A stretch of DNA of 64,000 nucleotides from positions 4,526,001-4,590,000 of the forward strand of contig NZ_CP049910.1 of the NCBI RefSeq assembly GCF_011305995.1, in the 5' to 3' direction. Positions 45,201-53,823 of this stretch are shown one piece after another. Source of the DNA: Diaphorobacter sp. HDW4A. GTDB taxonomy: Bacteria > Pseudomonadota > Gammaproteobacteria > Burkholderiales > Burkholderiaceae_C. A program made the position numbers and the translations under genes. The notes beneath the pieces were generated by a model. It was not told the origin of the DNA. It saw only the letters and a program-made list of their open reading frames with translations, and did not search any database. Positions within the stretch are counted from its first letter, which is position 1; every line of letters starts with the position of its first letter.

Positions 45201-46078
45201 AGATTGTTGCGAAACAGTATTTGACCGTCGTCGCGGGCTATCACATAGGAGAAGGCGTTGTGCACACCGGCTTCCAGCACCCTGACTTCCAGATAGTAGG
45301 CGGCCACTAGCCCCTGCGGCATGCGAAACCAGACGGTGCGGTAGCGCGTGGGCTGCTCCAGAACCCCACCCTGCGCACCACGCTGACCTGCGGGAAGCAA
45401 CAGCCTTCGATATCCCTCGGACGCATCGCCGCTGCCCGCATCCTGTTCGACGAGTCGGGATGCAACGTCGGAAGGAAAGTCGAAGTCCTCGAGCGCCACC
45501 TGCGCGGCCATGGCCGGAGTCAAGCTCGACGCGGTGCCGTCTGCGCGCACCGACCTGGGTGCCCCTGCCACACTTGTGCTGCCCACGAAGCCCCCCACGT
45601 TGAGGGCGCGGCTTTGCGCATCGAGCAGCACGGTGGCATGTTCGCGGAACACCGGAATTCCGTCACGTTGGTTACCGAAGCGAACCAGACGACCGCCATT
45701 CGCCAGCGTCTGCTGTTGCTGCACTGGTACAGCATCGACTTCGGCTGCGGTCAGTCCATACAGCCCGGCGAGCGCCTTGATTTCCTCTCGTGCGGACGGT
45801 ACGACGTCATCCACTGAGCGATATCGTTTGAGAGTGGGCGAAACAGGTGTGCGCGAAGGGTCGAGCCAGACGAAGTTGGCCACACCCAGTCGTTCTTCAT
45901 AGGTCGCCCTCTTCACCGAAACAGGAAGCGCCTCTGAGAAAGTGCTTGCCTTGGTGAAGTTTGGCAGCGCGGCAAGCGCATCGATATTCGGCAGCTCTCT
46001 GGCTACCGCATATGCAGAAGCCAGCACAAAGCCCCCCGCAACGGCTGTGTACAGAATGTTTTTCAACGTCCTGTGCAT
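42296..46078 (-). CDS. Secreted M36-family metallopeptidase with IPTL-CTERM tail
   Basis: A 1260-aa exported peptidase. A signal peptide (about residues 1-26) is followed by an FTP-like inhibitory propeptide and an M36 (fungalysin) catalytic domain. The zinc site is HEWGH at residues 546-550 (TIVAHEWGHYLSRRL), and the third ligand lies downstream in GLGEGWGDFVAQLL. Later parts are beta-rich (DLVLTFDQEYNFGDDATNGGQ) like surface adhesion or jelly-roll domains. The last 43 residues read VPTLSQWALVLLTFVVSTV and then a basic stretch with RKKR: the IPTL-CTERM signal (PTLSxWx), one helix and basic residues. It should be exported, activated and sorted at the cell surface by exosortase H. Confidence 0.9.
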   Translation of the reverse strand: MHRTLKNILYTAVAGGFVLASAYAVARELPNIDALAALPNFTKASTFSEALPVSVKRATYEERLGVANFVWLDPSRTPVSPTLKRYRSVDDVVPSAREEIKALAGLYGLTAAEVDAVPVQQQQTLANGGRLVRFGNQRDGIPVFREHATVLLDAQSRALNVGGFVGSTSVAGAPRSVRADGTASSLTPAMAAQVALEDFDFPSDVASRLVEQDAGSGDASEGYRRLLLPAGQRGAQGGVLEQPTRYRTVWFRMPQGLVAAYYLEVRVLEAGVHNAFSYVIARDDGQILFRNNLMSHDSATTGALDLASPSASAVAPSFTYGVWADPLTGVPLPGPQGLDLNPYPGSGPDGHSARLLAPSRVSMVSAPSFSRGDPWIDYPRADGLAFSSGNNVRAYADVKSQEGYSGVPLESTTSCRANTLAVGADFYGCTSNQTFDFGYDFAADPLKHQGQAATSVTNLFYVINWLHDWFYDAGFDEAAGNAQASNFGRGGLEGDPIDARALVYTVRNNASMDTPADGASPIMRMHVFDIGGVPRSAALDNTIVAHEWGHYLSRRLIGNTNGLTTRLGAGLGEGWGDFVAQLLTVTDADRLKPGNTQFEGAYAQGAYANANSVHPAIDYRNAAYFGSRRYPYSTDLAKNPLTFKHIQDGEPLPANVPVNQSVIDGQFRAGYGNAEIHNVGEVWANMLWECYATLLNRHAFVDAQQRMKSYLITGLKLTPINPTFTEARDALLSGMAANDHQDYASCLGAFAKRGVGLDAVAPDRNAVDLRGVTESYRSGPLLVVDGMHLSLSDSEARRCDADDLLDNGETAVLTFQLRNLGDSYISSASVVLSSDDAHVNFPGGNLVVTSGVIAPGQSLAMRVPVHLTGMQSYANSRIYVQPAAPDVMVQLRGQAMSVWLNADIEIQNSALDTVDVWPGGMDLEGSLWTVAGDGGEHWYQLSVPNDRVISAMYTPELKIGTGEDLVLTFDQEYNFGDDATNGGQLLLSRPQSLDSALGAQQVAYSGTIWWMRNGVTNTNLLRNQSAYTGHSNGWKRNVTVNLGREFAGQTLRLGWRAGSAEKANSSASQFWRIDNIRIAGLEKQPFASIRMQTQSCSNAAAPDGSLPSPVLSQAIDQAVALQLLDASVYPAMRPSLSGVLKPLETALAEAAVAANAAPGYIDGGVQALQLHVNSTPDIYLLNAVVEGGSPAAGDAKVGAASAPARSVVRALGDAQLTAVPTLSQWALVLLTFVVSTVQLLHTRKKRTADPDAGDPSLDEW

Positions 46079-46262
46079 GACACGTCTCCCTCGTCAAAGC
46101 ACCGCGCACGGCAAATTCGAGTGAACTGTGAGACGGGCCTCGAAACAGGCCCAAAGGTTCAGTCACATGCTAGGAGCAATTGCGCTGAGGTCTGTGTGAT
46201 TTTGTGTGCCTGCTGTAAGACGCCGAGCCATCCAAACATAGGAGCAAAGCGTGCGGCAGATT

Positions 46263-46703
46263 TCAGGCCGTCTGCTGCATCGCCAGCAGCTTCCCATGCG
46301 TCGCCGCCGGAATCGACACCACGCCGCGGCTGCTTCTGCTCACGAAAGCGATGCCCGTCTTCCCGCGGGCAACCTCGCGGCCCGTCGACTTCTCGGTGAC
46401 GCTGAACACCAGATCAAAACCATAGCGGTTGAAGTCGGCGGGGGTCATGCGGATGGACATGACTTCGCCGTGAAAGCCTTCGGACTTGTACTGCGCAACG
46501 ATGTCACCGACGACCATGGAGATGTCAGGCAGCTCCGCTTCGGGAAAGCCGATCTCCTGGAAGAAGCGCAGGCGCGCCTCCGACACCAGACTCAGCAGCT
46601 GCGCGTTGTCGAGGTGTCCGCCCTGGTTCACATGGCTGATGTAGATCTGCACCTCGGTGCTGAAGGCGAAATGCGCGGGCAGGTCGAAGATGATGCGGGC
46701 CAT
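46263..46703 (-). CDS. Acyl-CoA thioesterase-like protein (hotdog fold)
   Basis: A 146-aa hotdog-fold protein. The beginning FSTEVQIYISHVNQGGHLDNAQLLSLVSEARLRFFQEIGF has the ordered pattern of 4-hydroxybenzoyl-CoA thioesterase-like proteins, with VGDIVAQYKSEGFHGEVMSIRM and STGREVARGKTGIAFVSR following. It would hydrolyse an acyl-CoA in the cytosol; substrate unknown. It is 21 bp behind rpoN on the same strand, in the place where a ribosome hibernation gene often stands. Confidence 0.85.
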   Translation of the reverse strand: MARIIFDLPAHFAFSTEVQIYISHVNQGGHLDNAQLLSLVSEARLRFFQEIGFPEAELPDISMVVGDIVAQYKSEGFHGEVMSIRMTPADFNRYGFDLVFSVTEKSTGREVARGKTGIAFVSRSSRGVVSIPAATHGKLLAMQQTA

Positions 46704-46724
46704 GGGATTCTGTTTTTCAGGAGA

Positions 46725-48320
46725 CTAGACCGCCTTGCGCAGATTGGCAGGCGGAATCTTCAGTGCTTCTCGGTATTTGGCGACGGTGCGGCGCGCGCAT
46801 TCGATGCCCTGCTCGGCGAGCATGTCGGCGATCTTGCTGTCGGACAGCGGCTTCTTCGTGTTCTCGGAGCTGAGCAGCTGCTTGATCAGCGCCTTCACCG
46901 CCGTGCTCGACGCACTGCCGCCGGTCTCGGTGCCGAGGCCCGAGCCAAAGAAATACTTGAGTTCGAACGTGCCCTGCGGTGTGGACATGTACTTGGCCGT
47001 CGTCACGCGGCTGATGGTCGATTCGTGCAGGCCCAGTTCGTCCGCAATGTCGCGCAGCACCAGCGGGCGCATGGCGAGCTCGCCGTGGACGAAGAAATTC
47101 TTCTGGCGCTCGACGATGGCGGTGGACACGCGCAGAATGGTGTCAAAGCGCTGCTGCACATTTTTGATGAACCAGCGCGCTTCCTGCAAGCGCTGCTGCA
47201 GCCCGGCATTGGCCTCGTTGCCACGCTGGCCGCGCAGTGCGTTGGCATAGACGTCATGCACGCGCAAGCGCGGCATCACGTCCGCATTGAGCTGCACGGT
47301 GAATCGCATCTGCGCGCCGCGACCGACGTTCTTGACGATCACATCGGGCACGATGATCTGGCGCTGCACATCGGCAAAGCGGCGACCGGGACGGGGCTCG
47401 AGTCGCGTGATCAGATTCATCGCCGCGCGCGTGAGTTCCTCCGATGCCGCGCAGGTCTGCGTGATGCGCTTGACATCCTTGCGCGCCAGCAGATCAAGCG
47501 CGTCACGGCACACGCGCAAGGCGACTTCGATCACCGCCGGATCGCCCTCTTCATCGAGGTTCATGGCGTGCAGCTGCAGCGAAAGGCATTCACCCAAATT
47601 GCGTGCACCGGCCCCCGCGGGATCGAGGCTCTGCAGAAGCCGCAGCGCCACGGTGAAGCGGTGCACGAGCTCCTCGAGCTCTTCGGTCGGCGCATCTGCC
47701 CCTGCAAGCGCGATGGCCAGTTCAGCCAGCGATTCTTCGAGATAACCGTCGTCGTTGAGCGATTCGATGAGAAAACGCACGGCCGCGCTGTCGATATCCG
47801 AGAGATGCAAGGCCAGCGCCTGACGGTGCAGGTGGTCGGTCAGCGATTCGTGCGAACCAGCGAGATCGATGGCGTCGACCTCCTCGTCGCCTGAGCTGCT
47901 GGTGTTGTTGCGCGCGGGCGCGTCGCCGCCCCATTCGCCATCGTCGGGAGCCATCTCGACGGTGCCGTCACCTTCCCAGTCCACCTGCTCGGACACTTCG
48001 GAGCCCGCAGAGGGCGCGTCGGACTCCGACGCCGTGTTGTCATCGGTGCTTGTCGAAGTGCTGCTTGGGGCGGGCGCCGAGTACAGCGCGCTGTCCGCAT
48101 CGCTGGCATCTTCACTGACGGGTTGGTTTTCACGCTCGAGGCCAAACTCCTCGCGTGGAGCTTCGTCGTTGGTACGTTCCAGAAATGGATTGTCGTCGAG
48201 CATCTGCTCGACTTCCTGTTCCAACTCCAGTGTGGAGAGCTGCAGCAGCTTGATCGACTGCTGCAGTTGTGGCGTAAGCGCCAGATGCTGCGAGACCCGA
48301 AGCGACAGTCCCGGCTTCAT
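46725..48320 (-). CDS. rpoN: RNA polymerase sigma-54 factor
   Basis: A 531-aa sigma-54. Region I opens with MKPGLSLRVSQHLALTPQLQ and continues LLQLSTLELEQEVEQMLDDNPFLE. Region II (about residues 50-150) is very acidic and Ser-rich, as usual. The C-terminal RpoN box is ARRTVAKYREALKIPPANLRK, and the preceding helix-turn-helix is LVLRDIADELGLHESTISRVT. It directs RNA polymerase to -24/-12 promoters and needs an activator ATPase. Its gene follows lptB on the same strand. Confidence 0.97.
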   Translation of the reverse strand: MKPGLSLRVSQHLALTPQLQQSIKLLQLSTLELEQEVEQMLDDNPFLERTNDEAPREEFGLERENQPVSEDASDADSALYSAPAPSSTSTSTDDNTASESDAPSAGSEVSEQVDWEGDGTVEMAPDDGEWGGDAPARNNTSSSGDEEVDAIDLAGSHESLTDHLHRQALALHLSDIDSAAVRFLIESLNDDGYLEESLAELAIALAGADAPTEELEELVHRFTVALRLLQSLDPAGAGARNLGECLSLQLHAMNLDEEGDPAVIEVALRVCRDALDLLARKDVKRITQTCAASEELTRAAMNLITRLEPRPGRRFADVQRQIIVPDVIVKNVGRGAQMRFTVQLNADVMPRLRVHDVYANALRGQRGNEANAGLQQRLQEARWFIKNVQQRFDTILRVSTAIVERQKNFFVHGELAMRPLVLRDIADELGLHESTISRVTTAKYMSTPQGTFELKYFFGSGLGTETGGSASSTAVKALIKQLLSSENTKKPLSDSKIADMLAEQGIECARRTVAKYREALKIPPANLRKAV

Positions 48321-48382
48321 GGACTGCAGCCTTGTATCGCCATATTTGTTTTCAACCTCAAGACTTTGCCCATGACGCTCAA

Positions 48383-49201
48383 CTACATGCGGAAATGTTC
48401 GCCCAGGTAAACCCGGCGCACATCGGCGTTGTCGACAATCTCGGATGGCGTGCCCTGCGCAAGCACATGCCCATCGCTGATGATGAAAGCGTGGTCGCAG
48501 ATGCCCAGCGTTTCGCGCACGTTGTGGTCGGTGATGAGCACGCCAATGCCACGCTCTTTCAGGAAGCCGATGATGCGCTGGATCTCGATCACCGCAATCG
48601 GGTCGATGCCAGCGAACGGTTCGTCAAGAAGGATGAAGCGCGGCTGAGTGGCCAGCGCGCGGGCGATTTCCACCCGGCGGCGTTCACCACCAGAGAGCGC
48701 GAGCGCAGGCGATTCACGCAGATGGTCGACGCGCAGCTCCTGCAGCAGCATCGTGAGACGCTCCTCAATCACGGCGCGCGAGAGCGCGTGGCCGTTTTCG
48801 TCCTGCTGGAGTTCCAAGACCGCGCGCACGTTTTCTTCAACGTTGAGCTTGCGGAAAATCGAGGCCTCCTGCGGCAGATACGACAGCCCAAGGCGCGAAC
48901 GGCGATGGATCGGCAGGTTCTGAACCGACTGACCATCGATGTAGATCTCGCCCGCATCACTGCGCACGAGGCCCACGATCATGTAGAACGAAGTCGTCTT
49001 GCCCGCGCCGTTGGGGCCAAGCAGGCCGACCACCTCGCCCTTGCGCACCGACAGCGACACATCCTTGACGACCTTGCGGCTGCCATAGGACTTCTCTAGA
49101 TGCCGCGCCTCGAGACGGCTTTGACCATCCAGGCTGGACGGGCGCCCCTCAATCATGGACGGCTCACGGCGTTCGTTTTTCATCACGGCGTCGCCACTCA
49201 C
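48383..49201 (-). CDS. lptB: LPS export ABC transporter ATP-binding protein
   Basis: A 272-aa ATPase of the LptB2FG complex that pulls lipopolysaccharide from the inner membrane. Walker A is [18 protein letters not shown], the signature is [16 protein letters not shown], Walker B is [16 protein letters not shown], and the switch His is [11 protein letters not shown]. The proposed start 49201 overlaps the lptA stop by 4 nt (ATGA). The first 30 residues are not conserved, so initiation at a later Met is possible. Confidence 0.96.
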   Translation of the reverse strand: MSGDAVMKNERREPSMIEGRPSSLDGQSRLEARHLEKSYGSRKVVKDVSLSVRKGEVVGLLGPNGAGKTTSFYMIVGLVRSDAGEIYIDGQSVQNLPIHRRSRLGLSYLPQEASIFRKLNVEENVRAVLELQQDENGHALSRAVIEERLTMLLQELRVDHLRESPALALSGGERRRVEIARALATQPRFILLDEPFAGIDPIAVIEIQRIIGFLKERGIGVLITDHNVRETLGICDHAFIISDGHVLAQGTPSEIVDNADVRRVYLGEHFRM

Positions 49202-49860
49202 TTGCCGCCGCCATTGCTCAACTCTGGGCTGGAACGCAGCACGGGAGGCTCGCCATTGCGCTCGGGCTTGGACGTCTGGGCCTCGCCATCGGCCGGCTTT
49301 TCCTTGGGTGTGAGCGTCATGCGCACGCGGCCCGAAGGCGTTCCTGCTGTCGTCTGTGCGGAAGGATTGTTCTTCACGCCATCCACAGTGAACACATCGG
49401 TGATGTTGTTGTAGACGATGAGCGCACCATTGACCTGATCGGTCATCGCCGTGTCGCGATAGCGGCGCAACTCACCACGACGGATGAACTTGACGATGTC
49501 GGCCTTGCCGTCGTACTCGATCACCTCGCCCTCGCCTTCCACATACTCATGCGGAGCGCCCGGAGCAGAATCGCGCTTCTGTCGGAAGAACGCGCGCTTG
49601 CCAGCTGCAGCCGTGACCGTGCCGAACTGGAAACCCTCCGGGTCCTGGCGCACTTCAAGCTGCGCGCCGCGAAGCACGATGGTGCCCTTGGTCATCACCA
49701 CATTGCCGGTGAACACACTGAGCTGCTTGAGCTCGTCATGGCGCAGCGTGTCGGCCTCGATGTTCATTGGCTTGTCGCGATCGGCACGCTCCGCATGCAC
49801 CACAGCAGGGCCAAGCGCCAAAAGGCAGCTAAAAAGGAGCGGGATAAGTCTGGTTTTCAT
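49198..49860 (-). CDS. lptA: LPS transport periplasmic protein LptA
   Basis: About 220 aa from ATG 49860, chosen because it opens directly with a signal peptide ([20 protein letters not shown]). The mature domain is the OstA-type beta jelly roll: [45 protein letters not shown], and later [53 protein letters not shown]. The C-terminal 40 residues are Pro- and Gly-rich and probably disordered. LptA forms the periplasmic bridge for lipopolysaccharide. The usual lptC partner upstream is absent: dsbA lies next to it. Confidence 0.94.
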   Translation of the reverse strand: MKTRLIPLLFSCLLALGPAVVHAERADRDKPMNIEADTLRHDELKQLSVFTGNVVMTKGTIVLRGAQLEVRQDPEGFQFGTVTAAAGKRAFFRQKRDSAPGAPHEYVEGEGEVIEYDGKADIVKFIRRGELRRYRDTAMTDQVNGALIVYNNITDVFTVDGVKNNPSAQTTAGTPSGRVRMTLTPKEKPADGEAQTSKPERNGEPPVLRSSPELSNGGGK

Positions 49861-50069
49861 AGGGCATGAATCTTGCTCAGCCATTGTACTGAACCCGGCA
49901 CGCCTGCGTGACGGAAGTCGATTCATCCACTGCGAAACAAAAATGTAAAGCCCCAAAAACAGCGCGCAAACACGCTCAAATGAGCATGATGTTTTCTTGA
50001 ATCGGGAGACAACAGCAGCGAGCAGAGTGCCTGCCCCACAGCCCCAATGCCGAGAAAGACAGTACTCCC

Positions 50070-50130
50070 ATACGGCAAGGAGGCGCAACGGCACATGAAA
50101 GCGTTTATCGGCGCCTCCAAACGATTGATT
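50070..50130. repeat. Degenerate copy of a palindromic intergenic repeat
   Basis: This stretch (starting ATACGGCAAGG, ending TCCAAACGATTGATT) aligns without gaps to 59541-59601. Shared blocks are TACGGCAAGG, GCAACG, ATGA and a terminal GCCTC-AAACGA stretch. Here the palindrome is no longer intact. It lies in the gap 49861-50216 between lptA and dsbA; the rest of that gap holds the dsbA terminator (50169-50193) and no recognisable gene. Confidence 0.6.
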
Positions 50131-50168
50131 AATCGCTGCCAAAGGCAGCGAAAACCGAAACCAAAAAA

Positions 50169-50193
50169 CAAAAAACGCACCCGAAGATGCGCA
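50169..50193 (-). terminator. Terminator after dsbA
   Basis: On the minus strand a 6-bp stem (CGCATC, loop TTCG, GGTGCG) is followed by TTTTTTG, about 25 bp after the dsbA stop. A good Rho-independent terminator. Confidence 0.8.
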
Positions 50194-50216
50194 TTTGGAG
50201 GATCGAAAAAGATCGA

Positions 50217-50867
50217 TCAGGCTTTGAGGGTGCTGAGGTACTCGACGACCTGGAGTACGCTTTGCATGTTGCCTGCCATGGTGCCATCGGTGTAGTACTT
50301 ACCACCCACGCCCATCGAAGGCACGCCCTCGACCTGATAGCTTTCCTGAAGCTGCGCCGCCTTGCGCAGGAGATTGGCAGTGTTGAAGGAGTTGTATGCC
50401 TCCTTGAACTTGGCCACGTCCACGCCCTGCTGGCCGATCCATTCGAAGATCTGCTCATCCTTGTTCAAGGGCTTGCGCTCCACGTGCACTGCGCGGAACA
50501 CCGTGGTGTGCAGTTTGGGCAACAGGTTCATCGCTTCGAGCGCGAAGTACAGTTTCTGCTGCGGCACGAAGCTCGCGTTGAACGCCACCGGTACGCGGTG
50601 GATGCTCAGGTTGGCTGGCGCACTCTTGACCCAGGCTTCAAAAGCCGGCTCAAAGGCGTTGCAGTGCGGGCAGCTGTACCAGAAGAACTCGATCACCTCG
50701 ACCTTGCCGGCGGGCGCATCGGTGGCTACGGGCTTCTTGAGCTTGATGAAGTCCTTGCCTTCCTTGAATGCGCGCGCTTGCGCCTGCGCGTTCATGGCCA
50801 GGGGCAGAGTCAGGGCGGATGCGGCAACCGCCGAAGCGGTGGACAGGGAAAACTCGCGGCGTTTCAT
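50217..50867 (-). CDS. dsbA: Thiol:disulfide interchange protein DsbA
   Basis: About 216 aa from ATG 50867. The signal peptide is MKRREFSLSTASAVAASALT to NAQAQA; it carries a Tat-like RREFSLS, unusual for DsbA. The active site is CPHC at residues 66-69 (FFWYSCPHCNAFEP) in a thioredoxin fold with a helical insert, and the cis-Pro loop is YQVEGVPSMGVGGKYY. It oxidises cysteines of exported proteins in the periplasm and is recharged by DsbB. AGAGGA lies about 12 nt before the start. Confidence 0.95.
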   Translation of the reverse strand: MKRREFSLSTASAVAASALTLPLAMNAQAQARAFKEGKDFIKLKKPVATDAPAGKVEVIEFFWYSCPHCNAFEPAFEAWVKSAPANLSIHRVPVAFNASFVPQQKLYFALEAMNLLPKLHTTVFRAVHVERKPLNKDEQIFEWIGQQGVDVAKFKEAYNSFNTANLLRKAAQLQESYQVEGVPSMGVGGKYYTDGTMAGNMQSVLQVVEYLSTLKA

Positions 50868-50934
50868 GAGATGAACATTCCTCTTCAGTTTTTTGTAGCG
50901 ACTGGTGATTGTGAGCGATGCGAGGCGAAAAAGT

Positions 50935-51651
50935 TCAGCGCTGCACACGAACCAAGGTGGTATCGATCCCCGCCCCGTCCAGTTTGCCCTTGAGAGAATC
51001 GGCATCGTCACGCTTGCCAAACGGCCCGATGCGCACGCGGAACACGGTGCGGCCGCTCTGCTCGCGCTCACTCACACGGGCCTCCCAGCCCAGCATGGCA
51101 AGTTTGGCACGCTGCGCGTCCGCATTGCTCTGACTGCTGAACACGCCGGCCTGCACAAAGTAGTCGAACGGATCAGTCGTCGTTGGAGCGGGTGCCGGAG
51201 TAGGCGCCGCAGCCGCGCGGGCACGGGCCAGATCGCCCAGAGGGTCGCTGCTGGCGGTCGAGGGCGCAGGACGGGCGGTCTGTGTCGCCGACGAAGCCGG
51301 TGGCTTGGGCGCAGACGCGACCGCCGTCGGAGCCGATGCTGCCGGGGCTGGAGCGGGCGCCGGAGTCACGGTGCCGGTGACGGCCGGAGGCGCCGTGGTG
51401 GCGTCCGCCGGTGTGGATGCGGGTGCTGTCTTCACCGGATTCTTGCCGTGCAACGTGGAGTTCGGGTCCCAGTTCTTGTTGCGCTGCGCCTCGGCCTCGT
51501 CCTGATCGGTGCCACGCGTGGCGTTCTTGTTCAGGAAGGGGACCGGCACCTTGGTCACATAGACAGCCACGGCCAGCGCTGCCGCCAAACCGATGAGCAC
51601 GCCCAGAATGAGCCCCAGAATGAGCCCGCCACGTTGCTTGTTAACGTTCAT
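50935..51651 (-). CDS. SPOR-domain protein (FtsN-like)
   Basis: A 238-aa protein with one membrane helix near residue 10 (LILGLILGVLIGLAAALAVAVYV), then a Pro-, Ala- and Thr-rich linker of about 120 residues and a SPOR domain at the C-terminus (FDYFVQAGVFSSQSNADAQRAKLAMLGWEARVSEREQSGRTVFRVRIGPFGKRDDADSLKGKL). The SPOR domain binds septal peptidoglycan stripped of stem peptides. The layout matches FtsN-type division proteins, and its place between argS and dsbA is usual for Burkholderiales. Confidence 0.9.
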   Translation of the reverse strand: MNVNKQRGGLILGLILGVLIGLAAALAVAVYVTKVPVPFLNKNATRGTDQDEAEAQRNKNWDPNSTLHGKNPVKTAPASTPADATTAPPAVTGTVTPAPAPAPAASAPTAVASAPKPPASSATQTARPAPSTASSDPLGDLARARAAAAPTPAPAPTTTDPFDYFVQAGVFSSQSNADAQRAKLAMLGWEARVSEREQSGRTVFRVRIGPFGKRDDADSLKGKLDGAGIDTTLVRVQR

Positions 51652-51675
51652 AAATCCGTTGATTTGTCACTCGAT

Positions 51676-53385
51676 TTACATGCGCTCCGGTGCGGAAACG
51701 CCCAATACCGCCAAACCATTGTGCAGCACCTGCGCGGTCGCGGCGACCAGCGCCAAGCGTGCCAGCTTGACCTTTTCATCATCCACGAGGATACGCTCTG
51801 CGTCGTAGTACGAGTGATACGCCGACGCCAGATCACGCAGGTAAAAAGTAACATCGTGTGGCGCATTGCCAGCCGCAGCAGCCGTCAGCATCTCGGGGTA
51901 CTTGGCCAGCAGCAGCATCAGCGCCTGAGCCTGAGGACCTTCCAGTGCAGACAGTTCCACATCTTTGAGCGCAGGCACACCCGCACCGCCCTGCTCGGCC
52001 CAGGCTCGCAGCACTGACTGGATGCGCGCATGGGCATACTGTACATAGTAAACAGGATTGTCGTTGTTCTGCGCAACGGCCAGATCCACGTCGAAGGTGT
52101 ACTCGGTGTCGGGTTTGCGCGACAGCAGGAAGAAGCGCACCGCGTCCTTGCTCGTCCACTCGATCAGATCACGCAGCGTCACGTACGAACCCGCGCGCTT
52201 GCTGATCTTCACTTCTTCGCCATCCTTGACCACGCGCACCATCGTGTGCAGCACATAGTCGGGGTACCCCTGCGGAATGCCGACGTTGGCGGCCTGCAGA
52301 CCGGCGCGCACGCGGGCGATCGTGCCGTGGTGATCGGTGCCCTGAATGTTCACCACCTTGCCGTAGCCGCGCTTGAACTTCTGGATGTGATAGGCCACAT
52401 CCGGCAGGAAGTAGGTGTAGTTGCCGTCGGTCTTGCGCATCACGCGGTCTTTGTCGTCACCGAATTCGGTGGACTTGAGCCATAGCGCGCCGTCCTGTTC
52501 GTAGGTGTAGCCACTGTCGATCAGACGCTTGACGGTGTCTTCGACGTAGCCGTTGGTGTACAGGCTCGACTCGAGGTAGTACTCGTCGAACTTCAGGTTG
52601 AACGCCTGCAAGTCCTTGTCCTGCTCGTTGCGCAGATAGGCGACGGCGAAGTTGCGGATATTCTCGTAGTCATCCACATCGCCGTTGGCGGTGAACTCGC
52701 GGTCGTCGGCCTTGACGGTTTCCTTGTTCAGGAACGCCTGTGCGATCTCGCCGATGTAGTCGCCATTGTAGAAATTCTTCGCAAGCGGGTTCTCGGAATC
52801 AGTAGGCCAGCACTCGTCGCCCGGCTTGAAGCCCTTGGCGCGCAGTTGCGTGCTCTTGGTGAGCGTATCGATCTGTACGCCCGCGTCGTTGTAATAGAAC
52901 TCGCGATGCACATCCCAGCCCTGCGTGAAGTACAGGTTGCTGATCGCATCGCCAATAGCGGCCTGACGGCCATGGCCCACATGCAACGGGCCGGTGGGAT
53001 TGGCCGAAACGAACTCGACCAGAATTTTCTCGCCACGATCCGCCTGAAAACCGAACTTCTCGCCCTGCGTGAGCACTTCGCGCACGATTTCCTGCTTGGC
53101 GGCGGGCTTGAGACGAATGTTCAGAAAGCCGGGACCCGCGATCTCGATGGCATCCACCCACTTCTGGAAAGCGGGCGTCGCCTCCAGCGCGGTTTTGAGT
53201 TGTTCACCCAAGGCGCGCGGATTGGCCTTGAGCGGCTTGGCCAACTGCATGGCGGCCGTGCAGGCGAAATCGCCATGGGCGGCCACTTTGGGGTTTTCAA
53301 AAGCCGCGCGCGCACCGGCGCCGGGCGAAAGTGTTTCGAGCTCGGCAGCCAGGGCCGCGAGCAATTCCAGTTTGACGGAGAGCAT
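51676..53385 (-). CDS. argS: Arginyl-tRNA synthetase
   Basis: A 569-aa class I synthetase. The HIGH motif is in [22 protein letters not shown]. The KMSKS region is present in divergent form ([20 protein letters not shown]). The N-terminal additional domain (Add1, residues 1-120) and the C-terminal anticodon-binding domain (about 450-569) are intact. It charges tRNA-Arg. The gene lies 24 bp before the SPOR protein gene. Confidence 0.97.
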   Translation of the reverse strand: MLSVKLELLAALAAELETLSPGAGARAAFENPKVAAHGDFACTAAMQLAKPLKANPRALGEQLKTALEATPAFQKWVDAIEIAGPGFLNIRLKPAAKQEIVREVLTQGEKFGFQADRGEKILVEFVSANPTGPLHVGHGRQAAIGDAISNLYFTQGWDVHREFYYNDAGVQIDTLTKSTQLRAKGFKPGDECWPTDSENPLAKNFYNGDYIGEIAQAFLNKETVKADDREFTANGDVDDYENIRNFAVAYLRNEQDKDLQAFNLKFDEYYLESSLYTNGYVEDTVKRLIDSGYTYEQDGALWLKSTEFGDDKDRVMRKTDGNYTYFLPDVAYHIQKFKRGYGKVVNIQGTDHHGTIARVRAGLQAANVGIPQGYPDYVLHTMVRVVKDGEEVKISKRAGSYVTLRDLIEWTSKDAVRFFLLSRKPDTEYTFDVDLAVAQNNDNPVYYVQYAHARIQSVLRAWAEQGGAGVPALKDVELSALEGPQAQALMLLLAKYPEMLTAAAAGNAPHDVTFYLRDLASAYHSYYDAERILVDDEKVKLARLALVAATAQVLHNGLAVLGVSAPERM

Positions 53386-53491
53386 CCGCCAATTTTACGT
53401 GCCCGCGTCATCTGAGTCATATCAAGACGCGTTATGCTGAGTGCCCCGTACCTTTTTCGGGTCAATTCTGTCGTTTTTGCAGGAGATCAAC

Positions 53492-53809
53492 ATGAAGAAA
53501 CTGCTTCCCGCCCTGGCCTCTGTCGGCTTTCTCCTTTCCTTTGCCACTATCGCCACCCCCGTGGTTGCCAAGGAGGCCACGCCCCAGCAGCAAAAAATGG
53601 CCACCTGCAACGCAGACGCGGGCTCCAAGGACCTGAAGGGCGACGAGCGCAAGACATTCATGAAGTCCTGCCTGAGCGCCAAGCCCGCCAAGGCACCAAC
53701 GCAGCAAGAGAAAATGAAGACTTGCAACGCCGATGCAGGCACCAAGAGCTTGAAGGGCGATGAACGCAAGGCCTTCATGAAAGACTGCCTGAGCAACAAG
53801 CCAGCGTAA
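53492..53809 (+). CDS. PsiF repeat protein
   Basis: A 105-aa protein with ribosome site AGGAGA (53481-53486), a signal peptide (MKKLLPALASVGFLLSFATI to VVAKEA) and two copies of the PsiF repeat: KMATCNADAGSKDLKGDERKTFMKSCLSAK and KMKTCNADAGTKSLKGDERKAFMKDCLSNK. Each repeat has two Cys. PsiF is a phosphate-starvation-induced periplasmic protein in enterobacteria; its role is unknown. It lies beside argS on the opposite strand. Confidence 0.93.
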   Translation: MKKLLPALASVGFLLSFATIATPVVAKEATPQQQKMATCNADAGSKDLKGDERKTFMKSCLSAKPAKAPTQQEKMKTCNADAGTKSLKGDERKAFMKDCLSNKPA

Positions 53810-53823
53810 TTCACTCCCCCTGA

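Noticed and set aside
46251..47894. 547-codon open frame opposite rpoN and the thioesterase
   Set aside because: Antisense shadow: its composition is abnormal and RpoN motifs lie on the other strand.
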